Shown here: piece by piece, positions 32,415 through 42,852 of the stretch | Layout of the letters: each line of letters starts with the position of its first letter | Numbering within the stretch: the first letter of the stretch is position 1 | The notes under the pieces: model-generated | The model's database searches: none | The model's input: the letters and a program-made list of their open reading frames with translations, nothing else | Told to the model about the DNA's origin: nothing | Position numbers and translations under genes: made by a program | Assembly (NCBI RefSeq): GCF_019753045.1 | Contig: NZ_JAIELN010000012.1 | Coordinates: forward strand, 217,716-281,715 | Direction of reading: 5' to 3' | Origin: Hyphomicrobium sp. | GTDB lineage: Bacteria > Pseudomonadota > Alphaproteobacteria > Rhizobiales > Hyphomicrobiaceae | Length of the DNA stretch: 64,000 bases

Positions 32415-33215
32415 TCATTCTTTCTTTGGTTGTACTTCGTCGTTATTCGCACTCTCAAGTCGCTGCCGAGCAAAGATCGCGAACACGACAATCAGCGTTG
32501 CGGCGAGCCCATACCATGTAACGACGTACTGGAGATGGTTGTTCGGCAGATTGATCTCAGTCGTGCCGCCTTTCGGCCAGCCGCCCGGGTTTTCGGGCAG
32601 CGCATCGGCATCGAGGGAGAACGGTGCGTAAGCCTGGCTCTTCTCGGCATTGAATTGCAGCGGCGTGGGCGCCCCTTGAGGTCCCCACTGCATGGCGTCG
32701 AGGTCGCGCCAATACCAGCGGTTTCCCGCGTAATCGTTGTCGGGGGCGAACGCCGCTTTGGGCTGGGCGAGGCGCACGAGGCCGGTGACCGTCACGGGGC
32801 CCGAAACCTGCCCTTCGGCGCGCTTCGAGGGATCCTTCAACTTGTCGGGGACCCAACCCCGATTGACGAAAATGGGCGGCAAGCCGCCTTCCGGGACCAG
32901 CAGCGTGTAGACGTGCCATCCCTGCGAGGCTGTTGTCGGGGCATAGAGATGGCGCTCGCGGCTATGGTCGAACGTGCCCGTGACGCGCATGTGCTTGTAT
33001 TCGACATCGCCGGATTTGACGTATTCCGACAGCACCTCCGGATAGGACGCGGGGTCGGCCTTCACCCGCTCGTCGATCTTCGCGATCAGCGAATCCTTCC
33101 AAGCCATCCGGTGCCATTGCCAGTTGCCGAGCCCTATGAGGACCGGCAGCATGGCGAGGGTCAGAATGGTGGGTACGATCAGACCTGCGGCGCGCCAGCG
33201 CGCGAACATAGTCAC
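32415..33215 (-). CDS. SURF1 family cytochrome oxidase assembly protein
   Basis: LGNWQWHRMAWKDSLIAKIDERV; PIFVNRGWVPDKLKDPSKR; LQYVVTWYGLAATLIVVFAIFARQR. Confidence 0.92.
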   Translation of the reverse strand: MTMFARWRAAGLIVPTILTLAMLPVLIGLGNWQWHRMAWKDSLIAKIDERVKADPASYPEVLSEYVKSGDVEYKHMRVTGTFDHSRERHLYAPTTASQGWHVYTLLVPEGGLPPIFVNRGWVPDKLKDPSKRAEGQVSGPVTVTGLVRLAQPKAAFAPDNDYAGNRWYWRDLDAMQWGPQGAPTPLQFNAEKSQAYAPFSLDADALPENPGGWPKGGTTEINLPNNHLQYVVTWYGLAATLIVVFAIFARQRLESANNDEVQPKKE

Positions 33216-33586
33216 TCCTTGGCGAGACGGCCTTCCTCGGCCTTATTCTTGAATTGCAGCGCGATCAGCGACGCCTTGAGGAAGCGCAAAAGAAAAACGG
33301 CGATGACGGGGGTGAGGATACCCCAGAGCAACACATGCATCCACCACGGCACGCCGAACTTGAATTCCGCGACGAGCGCGCCTCCGACGCAGAGAAACCC
33401 GAGAATGAAGATGGCGAAGACTGCCGGTCCATCGCCCGTATCAACGAACTTGTAATCGAGACCGCAATTGTCGCAGCGGTCGCGCATGTTCAACAGATTG
33501 ACAAAAAGCTTGCCCTTGCGACACCGCGGGCACCGGCATGTCAGTCCGGTTACGATCGGCGAAACGGGCCGGGTGGGAGTGACCAC
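33212..33586 (-). CDS. DUF983 family protein
   Basis: CRCPRCRKGKLFVNLLNMRDRCDNCGLDYKFVDTGDGPAVFAIFILGFLCVGGAL. Confidence 0.9.
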   Translation of the reverse strand: MVTPTRPVSPIVTGLTCRCPRCRKGKLFVNLLNMRDRCDNCGLDYKFVDTGDGPAVFAIFILGFLCVGGALVAEFKFGVPWWMHVLLWGILTPVIAVFLLRFLKASLIALQFKNKAEEGRLAKE

Positions 33587-33681
33587 AGCAATCTCGATTT
33601 CTGACAGCTCAAATTTGCAGAGGACCCTGGCGCGTCAGGCCCCGCAGTGCAACTCCGAATAGCGCCGCGCCTGAAATACAA

Positions 33682-33702
33682 GAGGCGGCTTTCGGCCGCC
33701 TC
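33682..33702 (-). terminator. Terminator-like hairpin downstream of cytochrome oxidase subunit III
   Basis: GAGGCGGC-tttcg-GCCGCCTC; on minus strand followed by TTGTATTT. Confidence 0.55.
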
Positions 33703-33736
33703 CTGCAAAGTTCCGTTTGCTTCCGATGAGCGAGCG

Positions 33737-34675
33737 TTAGTGGGCGCCCGGCGCGATCGGACCCGCGCCCCAGACGTAGATGCAGGCGAACAGGAACAGC
33801 CAGACGACGTCAACGAAGTGCCAGTACCAAGCAGCAGCCTCGAAGCCGAAATGCTGTTGCGGAGTGAATGCACCGCGCAGGGCACGGACCAAGCACACGA
33901 GCAAGAAGATCGTGCCGATGATCACGTGCGCGCCGTGGAAGCCGGTCGCCATGAAGAATGTCGCACCGTAGCTGTGGCCAGGGAAGCTGAACGCAGCTTC
34001 GCTGTATTCAATCGCCTGAAGCGTCGTGAACGTCATGCCGAGCAGGACCGTGAGGATGAGGCCGATCACGAGGCCACGACGGTCGTTCTTCAGCAGTGCA
34101 TGGTGCGCCCAGGTGACCGTGCAACCCGAAGTCAACAGAATGAGCGTGTTGACGAGCGGCAAATGCCAGGGGTCGAACGTATGCTTGAAAAAGCCCGGAA
34201 CCGTCGCTGCAGTCGGATCGACGGCGGCCGGCGGCCAGTGGCCACCAAAGAGCTCGTCACGTGCGACCAAGCCGACGGTCTGGCCTGGGTTGTTCATCAG
34301 TTCGTGGACGCCCGCGGGAAAGAGTGCGACATCGAAATAAGCCCAGAACCAAGCGACGAAGAACATCACTTCCGAGGCGATGAACAAGATCATGCCGTAG
34401 CGCAGATGCAGCTGAACGACGGGTGTCTGGAAACCCTGATTGGCTTCGCGGATGACGTCGATCCACCAAGCCCATGCGGCTGTGATGACAGCGAACGCGC
34501 CAACCCCAAAGAGCCACGGCCCCTTGACGCCAAGGACGCCTTCTCCATCGACGTGCGTGCGCATCCATGCGATGGCGCCGACCGCCATGATGAACGCCGC
34601 AATTGAGGCCGCGACCGGCCAAGGGCTCGGATTTACGAGATGATAATCGTGGTGTTTTGCGTGCGTATCAGCCAT
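33737..34675 (-). CDS. ctaE: Cytochrome c oxidase subunit III
   Basis: YHLVNPSPWPVAASIAAFIMAVGAIAWM; LRYGMILFIASEVMFFVAWFWAYFDVALFPAGVHELM; AAWYWHFVDVVWLFLFACIYVWG. Confidence 0.96.
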   Translation of the reverse strand: MADTHAKHHDYHLVNPSPWPVAASIAAFIMAVGAIAWMRTHVDGEGVLGVKGPWLFGVGAFAVITAAWAWWIDVIREANQGFQTPVVQLHLRYGMILFIASEVMFFVAWFWAYFDVALFPAGVHELMNNPGQTVGLVARDELFGGHWPPAAVDPTAATVPGFFKHTFDPWHLPLVNTLILLTSGCTVTWAHHALLKNDRRGLVIGLILTVLLGMTFTTLQAIEYSEAAFSFPGHSYGATFFMATGFHGAHVIIGTIFLLVCLVRALRGAFTPQQHFGFEAAAWYWHFVDVVWLFLFACIYVWGAGPIAPGAH

Positions 34676-34800
34676 TTCCGTCTCCGTCCCCTTCAGGCTC
34701 TGGCCCGTTCTTGCTTGGATCGAAAGCTCGACGTGGCGGTGTTAGCGCCCCGTCTCGTCCTTCGATCCTCTTTCATGTTTTCTTCAGTCTGCATTCGTCT

Positions 34801-35421
34801 TCAGCCCCCCGTCTTCGGCGGCGCGGGCGCAACCTCGGCTGTCGCCTTCGGATGCTCGGCTGCGAAGAAGGAATACGACAGCGTGACCTCAGGCTGGAGC
34901 GCCGTCGAACTGTCTTCGACCAGCTTTGGGTCGAGGAAGAAGGTCACCGGCATTTCCACACTCTGGTGCGGCTGCAGCGTCTGCTCCTTGAAGCAGAAGC
35001 ATTCGATCTTGTTGAAGTAGGAGCCAAACGCTTCGGGCGTGACGTTGAACGTCGCCTGCCCTGTTACCGGCTTGTCGGAATTGTTTGTTGCGCGGAAGAA
35101 AGCCAGCGCTGTCTCGCCGATCTTCACTTCCATTTTCCTGACGTCCGGCTCGAAGGTCCAGGAAAGACCCGGCGCAATGTTTGAATCGAACCGCACCGTG
35201 ATCGTGCGGTCGAGCACCTTGCCCGTGTTGGCATCGGCGCGCTGCGTCGTGCCACCGTATCCGGTCGCCTTGCAGAACATCGTGTAAAGAGTCGGCGAGG
35301 CCGCGGTTATCGAGCCCATGACCGCGAGGCCAGCAAGGCAACCGTAAACAGCCCGCCGGTTCTGGCGAGCGGACTTTGCGGCAACTTCGGCATCCTGCTG
35401 TCCGAGTGGGTTCTTCGTCAT
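34801..35421 (-). CDS. ctaG: Cytochrome c oxidase assembly protein CtaG/Cox11
   Basis: LYTMFCKATGYGGTTQRAD; ITVRFDSNIAPGLSWTFEPDVRKMEVKIGETALAFFRATNNSDKPVTGQATFNVTPEAFGSYFNKIECFCFKEQTLQPHQ. Confidence 0.96.
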   Translation of the reverse strand: MTKNPLGQQDAEVAAKSARQNRRAVYGCLAGLAVMGSITAASPTLYTMFCKATGYGGTTQRADANTGKVLDRTITVRFDSNIAPGLSWTFEPDVRKMEVKIGETALAFFRATNNSDKPVTGQATFNVTPEAFGSYFNKIECFCFKEQTLQPHQSVEMPVTFFLDPKLVEDSSTALQPEVTLSYSFFAAEHPKATAEVAPAPPKTGG

Positions 35422-35424
35422 GCC

Positions 35425-35589
35425 TTAGAACGTCCCTTTTGCGACGTTGCCGCCGAGGTGGACAAACGTCGCGACGTAGAATGCGAGAACCATAAAGCCG
35501 AGCGTCAGCGCGATCGCGATCGAGCGCCGGCGGCGGATCTTCTCGGCGGCCGGATCAAGGCGTTGGGGAAATTTGGGATCGTCGGTCAA
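35425..35589 (-). CDS. Small CoxF-like membrane protein of the cytochrome oxidase operon
   Basis: L/M-TDDPKFPQRLDPAAEKIRRRRSIAIALTLGFMVLAFYVATFVHLGGNVAKGTF; non-ATG (TTG) start, inside ORF 35425..35706. Confidence 0.65.
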   Translation of the reverse strand: MTDDPKFPQRLDPAAEKIRRRRSIAIALTLGFMVLAFYVATFVHLGGNVAKGTF

Positions 35590-35596
35590 AGGAGCC

Positions 35597-36520
35597 TCAC
35601 GCAAAAAAACGATGGAAAATTGCTTCACCAAAAAGAACTGCGAACAGCACGTAGAGATAAAGTATCGAGAACCAGAAAAGCTGCCGCGCCGCCGTATCGG
35701 CTTCACGGCCTTCCGTCGTCACGTAGACGCGAAGGGCCAATCCCAAGAAGACTGCTCCGAGCGCCACTGAACACACGAGATACGTCATTCCGCCGAGGCC
35801 GGTGAAGAAAGGCACGACCGCCAACGGAACGAGGATGAGGGAGTAAAGAACGATCTGCTTCCGCGTCTCAGCGGGGCCTGCAACGACTGGCAGCATCGGC
35901 ACGCCGACGCGCTCATAGTCCCGGCAGCGATAGAGAGCGAGCGCCCAGAAGTGCGGGGGCGTCCACATGAAGATGATGAGGAACAGCAGGATGCTATCGA
36001 TGCTAATGCTGCCCGTCACGGCTGCCCAGCCGACCATCGGAGGGAATGCGCCGGCAGCGCCGCCGATGACGATATTGTAGGGCGTCCGCCGCTTCAGCCA
36101 CATCGTGTAAACGAATAGATAGAAGGCGATCGTAACCGCCAACAGCGCTCCGGCCGTCCAGTTGACCAAGACGCCGAGCGTCAGAACGGAGCAAACGCTC
36201 AACACACCGCCAAAGTTCAGCGCCTCGTCGCCCGTGACGCGGCCGCGCGGCAAGGGGCGGGCGGCCGTACGTGCCATGCGCGCGTCGATATCGGCGTCGT
36301 ACCACATGTTGAGGGCGCCTGAAGCGCCCGCGCCGATGGCGATTGAGATGATCGCGATGGCGCCAAGAATTGGATTGATCGGGCCCGGGGCCGCGAGCAT
36401 TGCGGCAAGTGCCGTAAACACGACAAGCGTCATCACCCGCGGCTTCATCAGCTGGATGAAATCGCTAACGCTGGGTTCCAGCGTCAGGTCTGCTTGGCCG
36501 ACTTCACTTTGAATGCTCAT
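35597..36520 (-). CDS. ctaB: Protoheme IX farnesyltransferase
   Basis: [82 protein letters not shown]. Confidence 0.96.
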   Translation of the reverse strand: MSIQSEVGQADLTLEPSVSDFIQLMKPRVMTLVVFTALAAMLAAPGPINPILGAIAIISIAIGAGASGALNMWYDADIDARMARTAARPLPRGRVTGDEALNFGGVLSVCSVLTLGVLVNWTAGALLAVTIAFYLFVYTMWLKRRTPYNIVIGGAAGAFPPMVGWAAVTGSISIDSILLFLIIFMWTPPHFWALALYRCRDYERVGVPMLPVVAGPAETRKQIVLYSLILVPLAVVPFFTGLGGMTYLVCSVALGAVFLGLALRVYVTTEGREADTAARQLFWFSILYLYVLFAVLFGEAIFHRFFA

Positions 36521-36562
36521 ATCGCGGGCGCCGTCATAGAAATTGAGCTTCGAAACCGGATG

Positions 36563-36591
36563 GCGACGGGGCTAATGCCTCGCCCCGTCGC
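36563..36591 (-). terminator. Hairpin between ctaD and ctaB
   Basis: GCGACGGGGC-taatgcctc-GCCCCGTCGC; no clear U-tract, possibly attenuator or processing hairpin. Confidence 0.4.
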
Positions 36592-36605
36592 TCACCCATT
36601 TATTG

Positions 36606-38231
36606 TCAGTGATGGTCCGTCGCGGCGATCCGCGGCAGCGTTTCATAAGAATGGAACGGTGGCGGTGACGACAGCGTCCATTCCAGAGTTGTCGCTCCGA
36701 CGCCCCACGGGTTCGCCGCCGCTTTTTCCTTACGGATGAAGTAGGCGTAGAACATACCGAACAGGAAGACGACCACGCCAAGCGTCGTGATGTACGAGCC
36801 GTAAGACGAGATGCGGTTCCAGTAGGCAAATGCTTCGGGATAATCGGCGTAGTGGCGCTGCATGCCGGAGAGGCCAAGGAAGTGCTGCGGGAAGAACAGC
36901 ACGTTGGCGCCAATGAACGTCAGCCAGAAGTGAAGCTTGCCGAGCGTCTCATTGTACATGTAGCCGGACATCTTCGGGAACCAGTAGTACCAGCCCGCGA
37001 AGATCGAGAAGACGGCGCCAAGCGACAGCACGTAGTGGAAGTGCGCGACGACGTAATACGTGTTGTGCAGCGAACGATCGATGCCCGCGTTAGCGCACAT
37101 CACGCCCGTCACGCCGCCGACGGTGAAGAGGAAGATGAATCCCAGCGCCCAGAGCATGGGCACGCGGAACTGCAGCGAGCCGCCCCACATCGTTGCGATC
37201 CAGGAGAACACCTTGATGCCCGTCGGCACCGCGATGACCATCGTCGCGAACATGAAGTAGGCCTGCGTGTCGACGCTCAGACCCGCCGTGTACATGTGGT
37301 GGGCCCAGACGATGAAGCCGACGAGGCCGATGGCGACCATCGCGTACGCCATTCCGAGGTAGCCGAAGATCGGCTTCCGCGAGAACGTGGAGACGATGTG
37401 GCTGATCATGCCGAAGCCGGGCAGGATGAGAATGTAAACTTCCGGGTGACCGAAGAACCAGAAGAGGTGAGCGTAGAGAAGGGGATCGCCGCCACCTGCC
37501 GGATCGTAGAAGGTCGTACCGAAGTTGCGGTCCGTCAGCAGCATCGTGATGGCGCCGGCCAGAACCGGCAGCGACAGAAGCAGCAGGAACGCAGTCACGA
37601 GCACCGACCAGGCGAACAGCGGCATCTTGTGCAGCGTCATGCCGGGGGCGCGCATGTTGAAGATCGTCGTGATGAAGTTGATGGCGCCGAGGATCGAGGA
37701 CGCGCCAGCAAGATGGAGCGCCAGGATACCGAAGTCGACCGCGGGGCCCGGGTGGCCGATTCTGCCCGACAACGGAGCGACCAGAATCCAGCCTGCGCCA
37801 ACGCCATCGGCGTCTGCAGTGCCCGGCACGAACAACGAAATAAGGAGAAGCGCGAACGCCGCCGGCAACAGCCAGAACGAGATGTTGTTCATGCGCGGGA
37901 ACGCCATATCAGGCGCACCGATCATCAACGGCACGAACCAGTTGCCGAAGCCGCCGATCATCGCGGGCATGACCATGAAGAAGACCATGATCAAACCGTG
38001 ACCCGTGACGAAGACGTTATAGATGCCTTCGTTGGCGAAATACTGCAGGCCCGGCTCCTGAAGTTCCAGTCGCATCATCACCGACAGGAACAAGCCGATG
38101 CAGCCCGCGAAAATCGCGAACAGCAGGTAGAGGGTGCCGATATCCTTGTGGTTCGTCGAAAAGAACCAGCGCTTGAAAAATGGCGGGGCGTGATCGTGCC
38201 CGTCGCCTTCTGCGTATGCCGTGCTTCCCAT
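36606..38231 (-). CDS. ctaD: Cytochrome c oxidase subunit I
   Basis: [84 protein letters not shown]. Confidence 0.98.
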   Translation of the reverse strand: MGSTAYAEGDGHDHAPPFFKRWFFSTNHKDIGTLYLLFAIFAGCIGLFLSVMMRLELQEPGLQYFANEGIYNVFVTGHGLIMVFFMVMPAMIGGFGNWFVPLMIGAPDMAFPRMNNISFWLLPAAFALLLISLFVPGTADADGVGAGWILVAPLSGRIGHPGPAVDFGILALHLAGASSILGAINFITTIFNMRAPGMTLHKMPLFAWSVLVTAFLLLLSLPVLAGAITMLLTDRNFGTTFYDPAGGGDPLLYAHLFWFFGHPEVYILILPGFGMISHIVSTFSRKPIFGYLGMAYAMVAIGLVGFIVWAHHMYTAGLSVDTQAYFMFATMVIAVPTGIKVFSWIATMWGGSLQFRVPMLWALGFIFLFTVGGVTGVMCANAGIDRSLHNTYYVVAHFHYVLSLGAVFSIFAGWYYWFPKMSGYMYNETLGKLHFWLTFIGANVLFFPQHFLGLSGMQRHYADYPEAFAYWNRISSYGSYITTLGVVVFLFGMFYAYFIRKEKAAANPWGVGATTLEWTLSSPPPFHSYETLPRIAATDHH

Positions 38232-38324
38232 TTCGTAGAGCCCTTGTCCCGGAAGTTTTGTCTGATCTTTTCTTGTTGAGCGTCAGATCTGTCGGGCTAT
38301 TGCCCGGCCATCAATGAACCGCCG

Positions 38325-39305
38325 TTACTGCGCTTGAGCTACCGACTGAACGTCAACCTTGCTCGCAGTGTCCGCATCGAGGATCTGCTGCGCCTTCTTC
38401 TTGTCCTTGGCTTTCACCGCGGCCATCCATGCATCATAGACCGGCTGATCGACAACGCGAACGGCGATCGGCATAGCCGAATGGAGCTTACCGCATAGCA
38501 CCGCGCACTGGCCGTGGTAGGAGCCGACCTTCGTCGCCTTGAACCACACAGCTGCAACGCGACCCGGAACGGCCTGCATCTTCACGCCAAACGAAGGGAT
38601 CGTCCAGGAATGGATGACGTCGTTCGACGTGACCAGAACGTCGACAACCTTATTGACCGGCACTGCGATCTCTTGATCGACCGTCAACCGCCGAAGCTTC
38701 TTCTCTTCGTTCCAAATCGGAAGCGAAGCTTTGTAAAGAGCGTTGTGAAGTGCGGCGCCTTCGAGCGAGCCGAATTGCTTGTCGTAAGCCTCGTCGCCGA
38801 TTTTCGCCCGCAGCACGTCCTCGTCGTTGACCATGTTCGAGGTGATGGTCACCTTGTCATCGACGTACTCATGCTCCCAGAACCAGGCGTTGCCGGTCGC
38901 CTTGATCGTCAGATCAGGCTTGGGAAAATTGTACTGATTGAAGAGGAGGTGGAAGGAGGGGATCGAAATACCAACGAGGATCAGGATCGGAAGGATGGTC
39001 CAGGCAACCTCGAGCATCGTGTTGTGCGAGGTTCTGGATGGGGCGGGGTTACGCTTCTCGTTGAAGCGATACATCACGTAAACCATCAACACGAGCACGA
39101 ACAAAACGATGACCGTGATGATCGTATTGATGACATGAAAGAGGTCGAAGATCTGGCCCATGATCGGGGTCGCAGGGAGCTGCAGACCGAGCTCACCATT
39201 CGAGGGCTGCCCGAGCCCGGCCAACGCTGGGGCCAACCCACCAAGGGCAACCGCCAAACACGCGGCCGCCATAATGGCAACCGCGCCAAACATCCTATTC
39301 GACAT
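38325..39305 (-). CDS. ctaC: Cytochrome c oxidase subunit II
   Basis: Start MSNRMFGAVAIMAAACLA; NPAPSRTSHNTMLEVAWTILPILILV; CuA motif YHGQCAVLCGKLHSAMPI. Confidence 0.95.
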   Translation of the reverse strand: MSNRMFGAVAIMAAACLAVALGGLAPALAGLGQPSNGELGLQLPATPIMGQIFDLFHVINTIITVIVLFVLVLMVYVMYRFNEKRNPAPSRTSHNTMLEVAWTILPILILVGISIPSFHLLFNQYNFPKPDLTIKATGNAWFWEHEYVDDKVTITSNMVNDEDVLRAKIGDEAYDKQFGSLEGAALHNALYKASLPIWNEEKKLRRLTVDQEIAVPVNKVVDVLVTSNDVIHSWTIPSFGVKMQAVPGRVAAVWFKATKVGSYHGQCAVLCGKLHSAMPIAVRVVDQPVYDAWMAAVKAKDKKKAQQILDADTASKVDVQSVAQAQ

Positions 39306-39744
39306 TCCTTCGCTCCCAATTCGTCGGTTCAGATCCCCCTGGACCGACAGCCTCCCAGATTTACCTGACACCCCGGGCCGGCGTGTCATCCCGTTCTTTA
39401 TTTGCCCAGCTTGCACACCGGGGATGGCCCGCCGACGTCGCGGACCGAATGCCTCATCGATTTGTTAAGGCGGGTTGATAAAGAGCACAATCTCGTCGCA
39501 CGCCTCAAGTCAAGCTTTCTGCGTCATTTCTTCGCGAAACAGCTGTGCCGAATCGGCGAATCGATCATCCTCCCCGGTCAGTGGCGTCATTTTTCGCGAC
39601 AGAATTCGGCCGGATTCCTAGACGACGAAGCGCGCTCTTCCTTCGTCGCTTTATCAATTGGGCGCCGCCCGCGAAAGCAAGGATCATCGATTGTCACCGC
39701 ATAAAACGGGCTTCTGGGGCCATTCGGCAATTCATTTGCGCAAA

Positions 39745-40284
39745 ATGATCGCTAACCGGATGCTGATCTTGGGAGCGCTCACCGGCCTTCTCGCAATTGC
39801 ACAACTGGTGGGCGGGCTTGCCTTGCCGGACAAAGCGTTCGCCGTCGATGCGCCGGAGGGAACGGTCAAGTCTCAGCACGGGGATTGGCAGGTCGTTTGC
39901 AAAGACCCGCCACCGGGATCCAAGAACCCGATCTGCGCCCTTGTTCAGAGCGTGACGGCCGAGGACAAGAACAATATCGGTCTCACCGTCTACTTCCAGA
40001 AATTCTCGAACGGCACGCGCGTTCTCAGGGTTTTTGCACCGCTCGGCGTACTGCTGCCGCCCGGGCTCGGCCTCAAGATCGACGACAAGGACGTCGGTCA
40101 TGCGCCCTTTCTCCGGTGTCACAGCTTCGCGTGCTACGCCCAGGTCGTTGTCGAGGACTCGCTCGTCGAGCAGCTGAAGACGGGAAAGACCGCGATCTTC
40201 ATCATTTTTCAGACCGAGGAAGCGGGTATCGGCATCCCGATTTCGCTCAAAGGCTTTGGCGACGCCTTAGTCGAACTCAAATGA
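39745..40284 (+). CDS. Invasion-associated locus B (IalB) family protein
   Basis: Signal peptide; GTVKSQHGDWQVVCKDPPPGSKNPICALVQSVTAEDKNNIGLTVYFQK; MRCHSF-like FLRCHSFACYAQVVVEDSLVEQLKTGKTAIF. Confidence 0.85.
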   Translation: MIANRMLILGALTGLLAIAQLVGGLALPDKAFAVDAPEGTVKSQHGDWQVVCKDPPPGSKNPICALVQSVTAEDKNNIGLTVYFQKFSNGTRVLRVFAPLGVLLPPGLGLKIDDKDVGHAPFLRCHSFACYAQVVVEDSLVEQLKTGKTAIFIIFQTEEAGIGIPISLKGFGDALVELK

Positions 40285-40287
40285 CGA

Positions 40288-40318
40288 AGGCCGATTGGCG
40301 AAACCAATCGGCCTCTAT
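40288..40318 (+). terminator. Rho-independent terminator
   Basis: AGGCCGATTGG-cgaaa-CCAATCGGCCT followed by CTATTTCT. Confidence 0.75.
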
Positions 40319-40349
40319 TTCTGTCGGTCTCGGTTGGCTGACGTGAACG

Positions 40350-40772
40350 TCAGGCGACCTTGCGCTCGGGAGTTTCGCCGGAAGGTTTCCGATCCAGAAG
40401 TATCAAACCGTCCCTAGCCGGCTTGGCCGGCAAGGGCAGCACCTTCGGCGTGACGGCCTCGGCGGCTTTCTCCACCGCAGCAGCGACGCGCGGGACGGTC
40501 TCTATGTATTGCCCGGTGACCGTCGCCCAAAACTGAGCATGCGCACTGAAGACGTCGACCGGCGTCGCCGGCTGCATCATTCGATGCGCCCAATGCACAA
40601 ATGCCTGGGCCTGGCGCGCGTGCAAGCTCGCGACCTCCAGCTGCGTCCGGCCAGCAGCTTTCAGAAACGGCTGCCAGAACATCGATGTATTGTCGGCCAA
40701 TTCAAAGACTTGCTGATAGAAGGGGTAATATAGTGAAGTATTCGCGGTACGCGTGCCCTCTTCATATGCCAT
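40350..40772 (-). CDS. Phasin-like protein
   Basis: MAYEEGTRTANTSLYYPFYQQVFELADNTSMFWQPFLKAAGRTQLEVASLHARQAQAFVHWAHRMM...; size and helical character resemble phasin-family proteins. Confidence 0.5.
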   Translation of the reverse strand: MAYEEGTRTANTSLYYPFYQQVFELADNTSMFWQPFLKAAGRTQLEVASLHARQAQAFVHWAHRMMQPATPVDVFSAHAQFWATVTGQYIETVPRVAAAVEKAAEAVTPKVLPLPAKPARDGLILLDRKPSGETPERKVA

Positions 40773-41204
40773 TGCTGCGTCCTCCCAGACACAAAATATC
40801 CTGCGGCCTTCGACGGCCAACTTTTTAAAGCTTCTGCGCCAGTAACTCTAACTTGCGCTAATTGTGGGTCAGTAACACGGCAGCCCAGGGGCCGCAGTTC
40901 ACAGATGCGTGCTTTGGCGATCCATTCAAGGGCAGCAATTGCATCTTTACGATCCGCTTAGGATTGTACGCTCCGTTCACTGCAGTTCGATGACTCAGAT
41001 CAAATGTAATCGAGTTGAAAAATGTCAGTAGACTGAAAATCCCACGCTACACAACCATAGTTATACATTCGTAAATTTTACTTATTTCTAATTGAACTTA
41101 AGTCCTTTGCTTAGTTCATCTTGCGTTCTTCTTGACGCTCCTCTTTTCATTCAGCGTTATGTTCAACGTGGTTAATACCTGCGTTTGTAAGAGCGTCGGC
41201 GTCA

Positions 41205-42059
41205 ATGTTGCGTTTGGGGGAGTGCCGTGGGTGCCTGCTCTCCGTTGTGGCCCCTTCGGTCATCGCGGTCGCGCAGATTTTCCTTACCAGCGCTGCTTCA
41301 GCGCAAGCGAGTGATCCGCCTACAGACTGGGTCCAGGAGAAGTACGGCTGGCGAGAAGCTTACGGCGGGTTCGACGTGGCTCGCGATCAGTGGCTCGCCT
41401 ATTCGGGAATGACTTTCGCCCTTGGCAGCCCGGATATCTACAGCGACGGATGGCGTCTTCGTCTGGGCGGAGGATATGGCCGGTACGGCTACGACAGCAT
41501 CCAGCCGCACACGAATTGCGGAGACGCGACCTCGAACGACATTTGCGGCGAAGACGGGCGCAGCCGGAAACACTACCAAGTCGGGCATTCCTACGCCGAG
41601 GTTCTTCTTGGATATTATCTGCAGTTGGGCCGGCTGACTGCGAAAGCGTTCGCCGGCGCGGCGATGTCTTCGAAGGATCATCTCAAGAGCGATCCGGATA
41701 CCCGCGATGACGGTACGCGTTACGGCGTTAAAGGCGCCTTGGAATTCTGGCTCACACTCAGCGCGGATTCATGGACATCGCTCGACCTCAGCTATTCGAC
41801 TGCGAGGAACGAGTCCGGGTCGCAGTGGCGGTACGGCTGGCGTGTCTCACCGAAGCTATCGATCGGCCCCGAGCTTCGCTATGACAAGAATGTCGAAACG
41901 GGCGACGGCGCCTGGAACGGACGGGCCGGCCTGTTCACGCGTTACGAATGGAGCGGCGGCGAGATTTCACTAGCCGGAGGCGGGCTTTGGAGGGTCGAGA
42001 ATTGGGCGGCGAAAAATCCCTCGGCCTATGGAACCGTCAATGTGCTTTTTCAATACTAA
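41205..42059 (+). CDS. bcsS: BcsS-like outer-membrane beta-barrel (cellulose biosynthesis-associated)
   Basis: Signal peptide; WLAYSGMTFALGSPDIYSDGWRLRLGGGYGRYGYD; YAEVLLGYYLQLGRLTAKAFAGAA; alternating strands to FQY C-terminus. Confidence 0.7.
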   Translation: MLRLGECRGCLLSVVAPSVIAVAQIFLTSAASAQASDPPTDWVQEKYGWREAYGGFDVARDQWLAYSGMTFALGSPDIYSDGWRLRLGGGYGRYGYDSIQPHTNCGDATSNDICGEDGRSRKHYQVGHSYAEVLLGYYLQLGRLTAKAFAGAAMSSKDHLKSDPDTRDDGTRYGVKGALEFWLTLSADSWTSLDLSYSTARNESGSQWRYGWRVSPKLSIGPELRYDKNVETGDGAWNGRAGLFTRYEWSGGEISLAGGGLWRVENWAAKNPSAYGTVNVLFQY

Positions 42060-42115
42060 GCCGTGTCATATCGATTGATTACAAAGCGGCGGGGCAATCT
42101 TCGGGGATAAACAAA

Positions 42116-42424
42116 ATGAATACGTCTCTGGCGAGGGTCACGGCTCTGATGCTCGCATTGCTTTTTCTACTCGCCGCCTTTCCAATATCCGTTTTCGCTG
42201 GCAGCTGCTCTTCTTCGCCGGTCGTCGCGCGAGGAGAAGAAGCCAGTTACGTCTGGCTCGCGAAAACGAAGGCCCGAGCGAACTGGCGCGCAAAGGTTCG
42301 CGCAATTCCATCACTTGGGCCGAACTTCGCAAATTGGGCGCGAGCTCAAGATACGGAAGAACGGTGCCTTACTGGATCAACGGGAACGTTGTGCATCTTT
42401 ACAGGAACGCCCTGTGCACCCTGA
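42116..42424 (+). CDS. Small secreted hypothetical protein
   Basis: MNTSLARVTALMLALLFLLAAFPISVFAGSCSSSPVVARGEEASYVWLAKTKARANWRAKVRAIPSLGPNFANWARAQDTEERCLTGSTGTLCIFTGTPCAP. Confidence 0.6.
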   Translation: MNTSLARVTALMLALLFLLAAFPISVFAGSCSSSPVVARGEEASYVWLAKTKARANWRAKVRAIPSLGPNFANWARAQDTEERCLTGSTGTLCIFTGTPCAP

Positions 42425-42781
42425 TCACGTGAGGCATTTCAATCTCACCTCGCGACGGATTCCATTCAATCAACGCTTATCGGGAAACATTTTAGCGATT
42501 TAAGAATTGGGCTTCCTGGAAGTGCGCTATAAGACTGTGGGATGAGACGCGCCCGTGTTGATTGCACTGCCGATCACCGAGGGGCCCGCGATACCGACGA
42601 CGAACGAAATTACTCAATACCTGCGCATTTCATTGCCGTATGCGATGTTCGGATTACCATTTAGAGGCGCGCCCATATGAGGCGAAGTTCGTCTTCGATC
42701 ATATAATCAATTTCAGGGATCGCGCGGGGCCGTTTGGTTACCGGCCTGCGACGCGCTATCGATCTCGCGAAATTGCGGAAT

Positions 42782-42852
42782 CCGCCCGGCCGTAGGGCTC
42801 GGGCGGTTAAGAGAGGAGCGGTGGGCTGCGGGACCTACTGCTCCTCTTTTTT
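42782..42852 (+). ncRNA. Candidate small-RNA 3' end: tandem hairpins with intrinsic terminator
   Basis: Hairpin 1 CCGCCCGGCC-gtag-GGCTCGGGCGG (42782-42806), hairpin 2 GAGAGGAGC...GCTCCTCTTTTTT (42811-42852), in a ~640-bp gap without a convincing CDS. Confidence 0.4.

Noticed and set aside
33647-34606. 319-aa + strand ORF
   Set aside because: Antisense to ctaE; acidic/Arg-rich shadow ORF.
36852-38279. 475-aa + strand ORF
   Set aside because: Antisense shadow of ctaD with extreme His/Arg/Glu/Asp composition.
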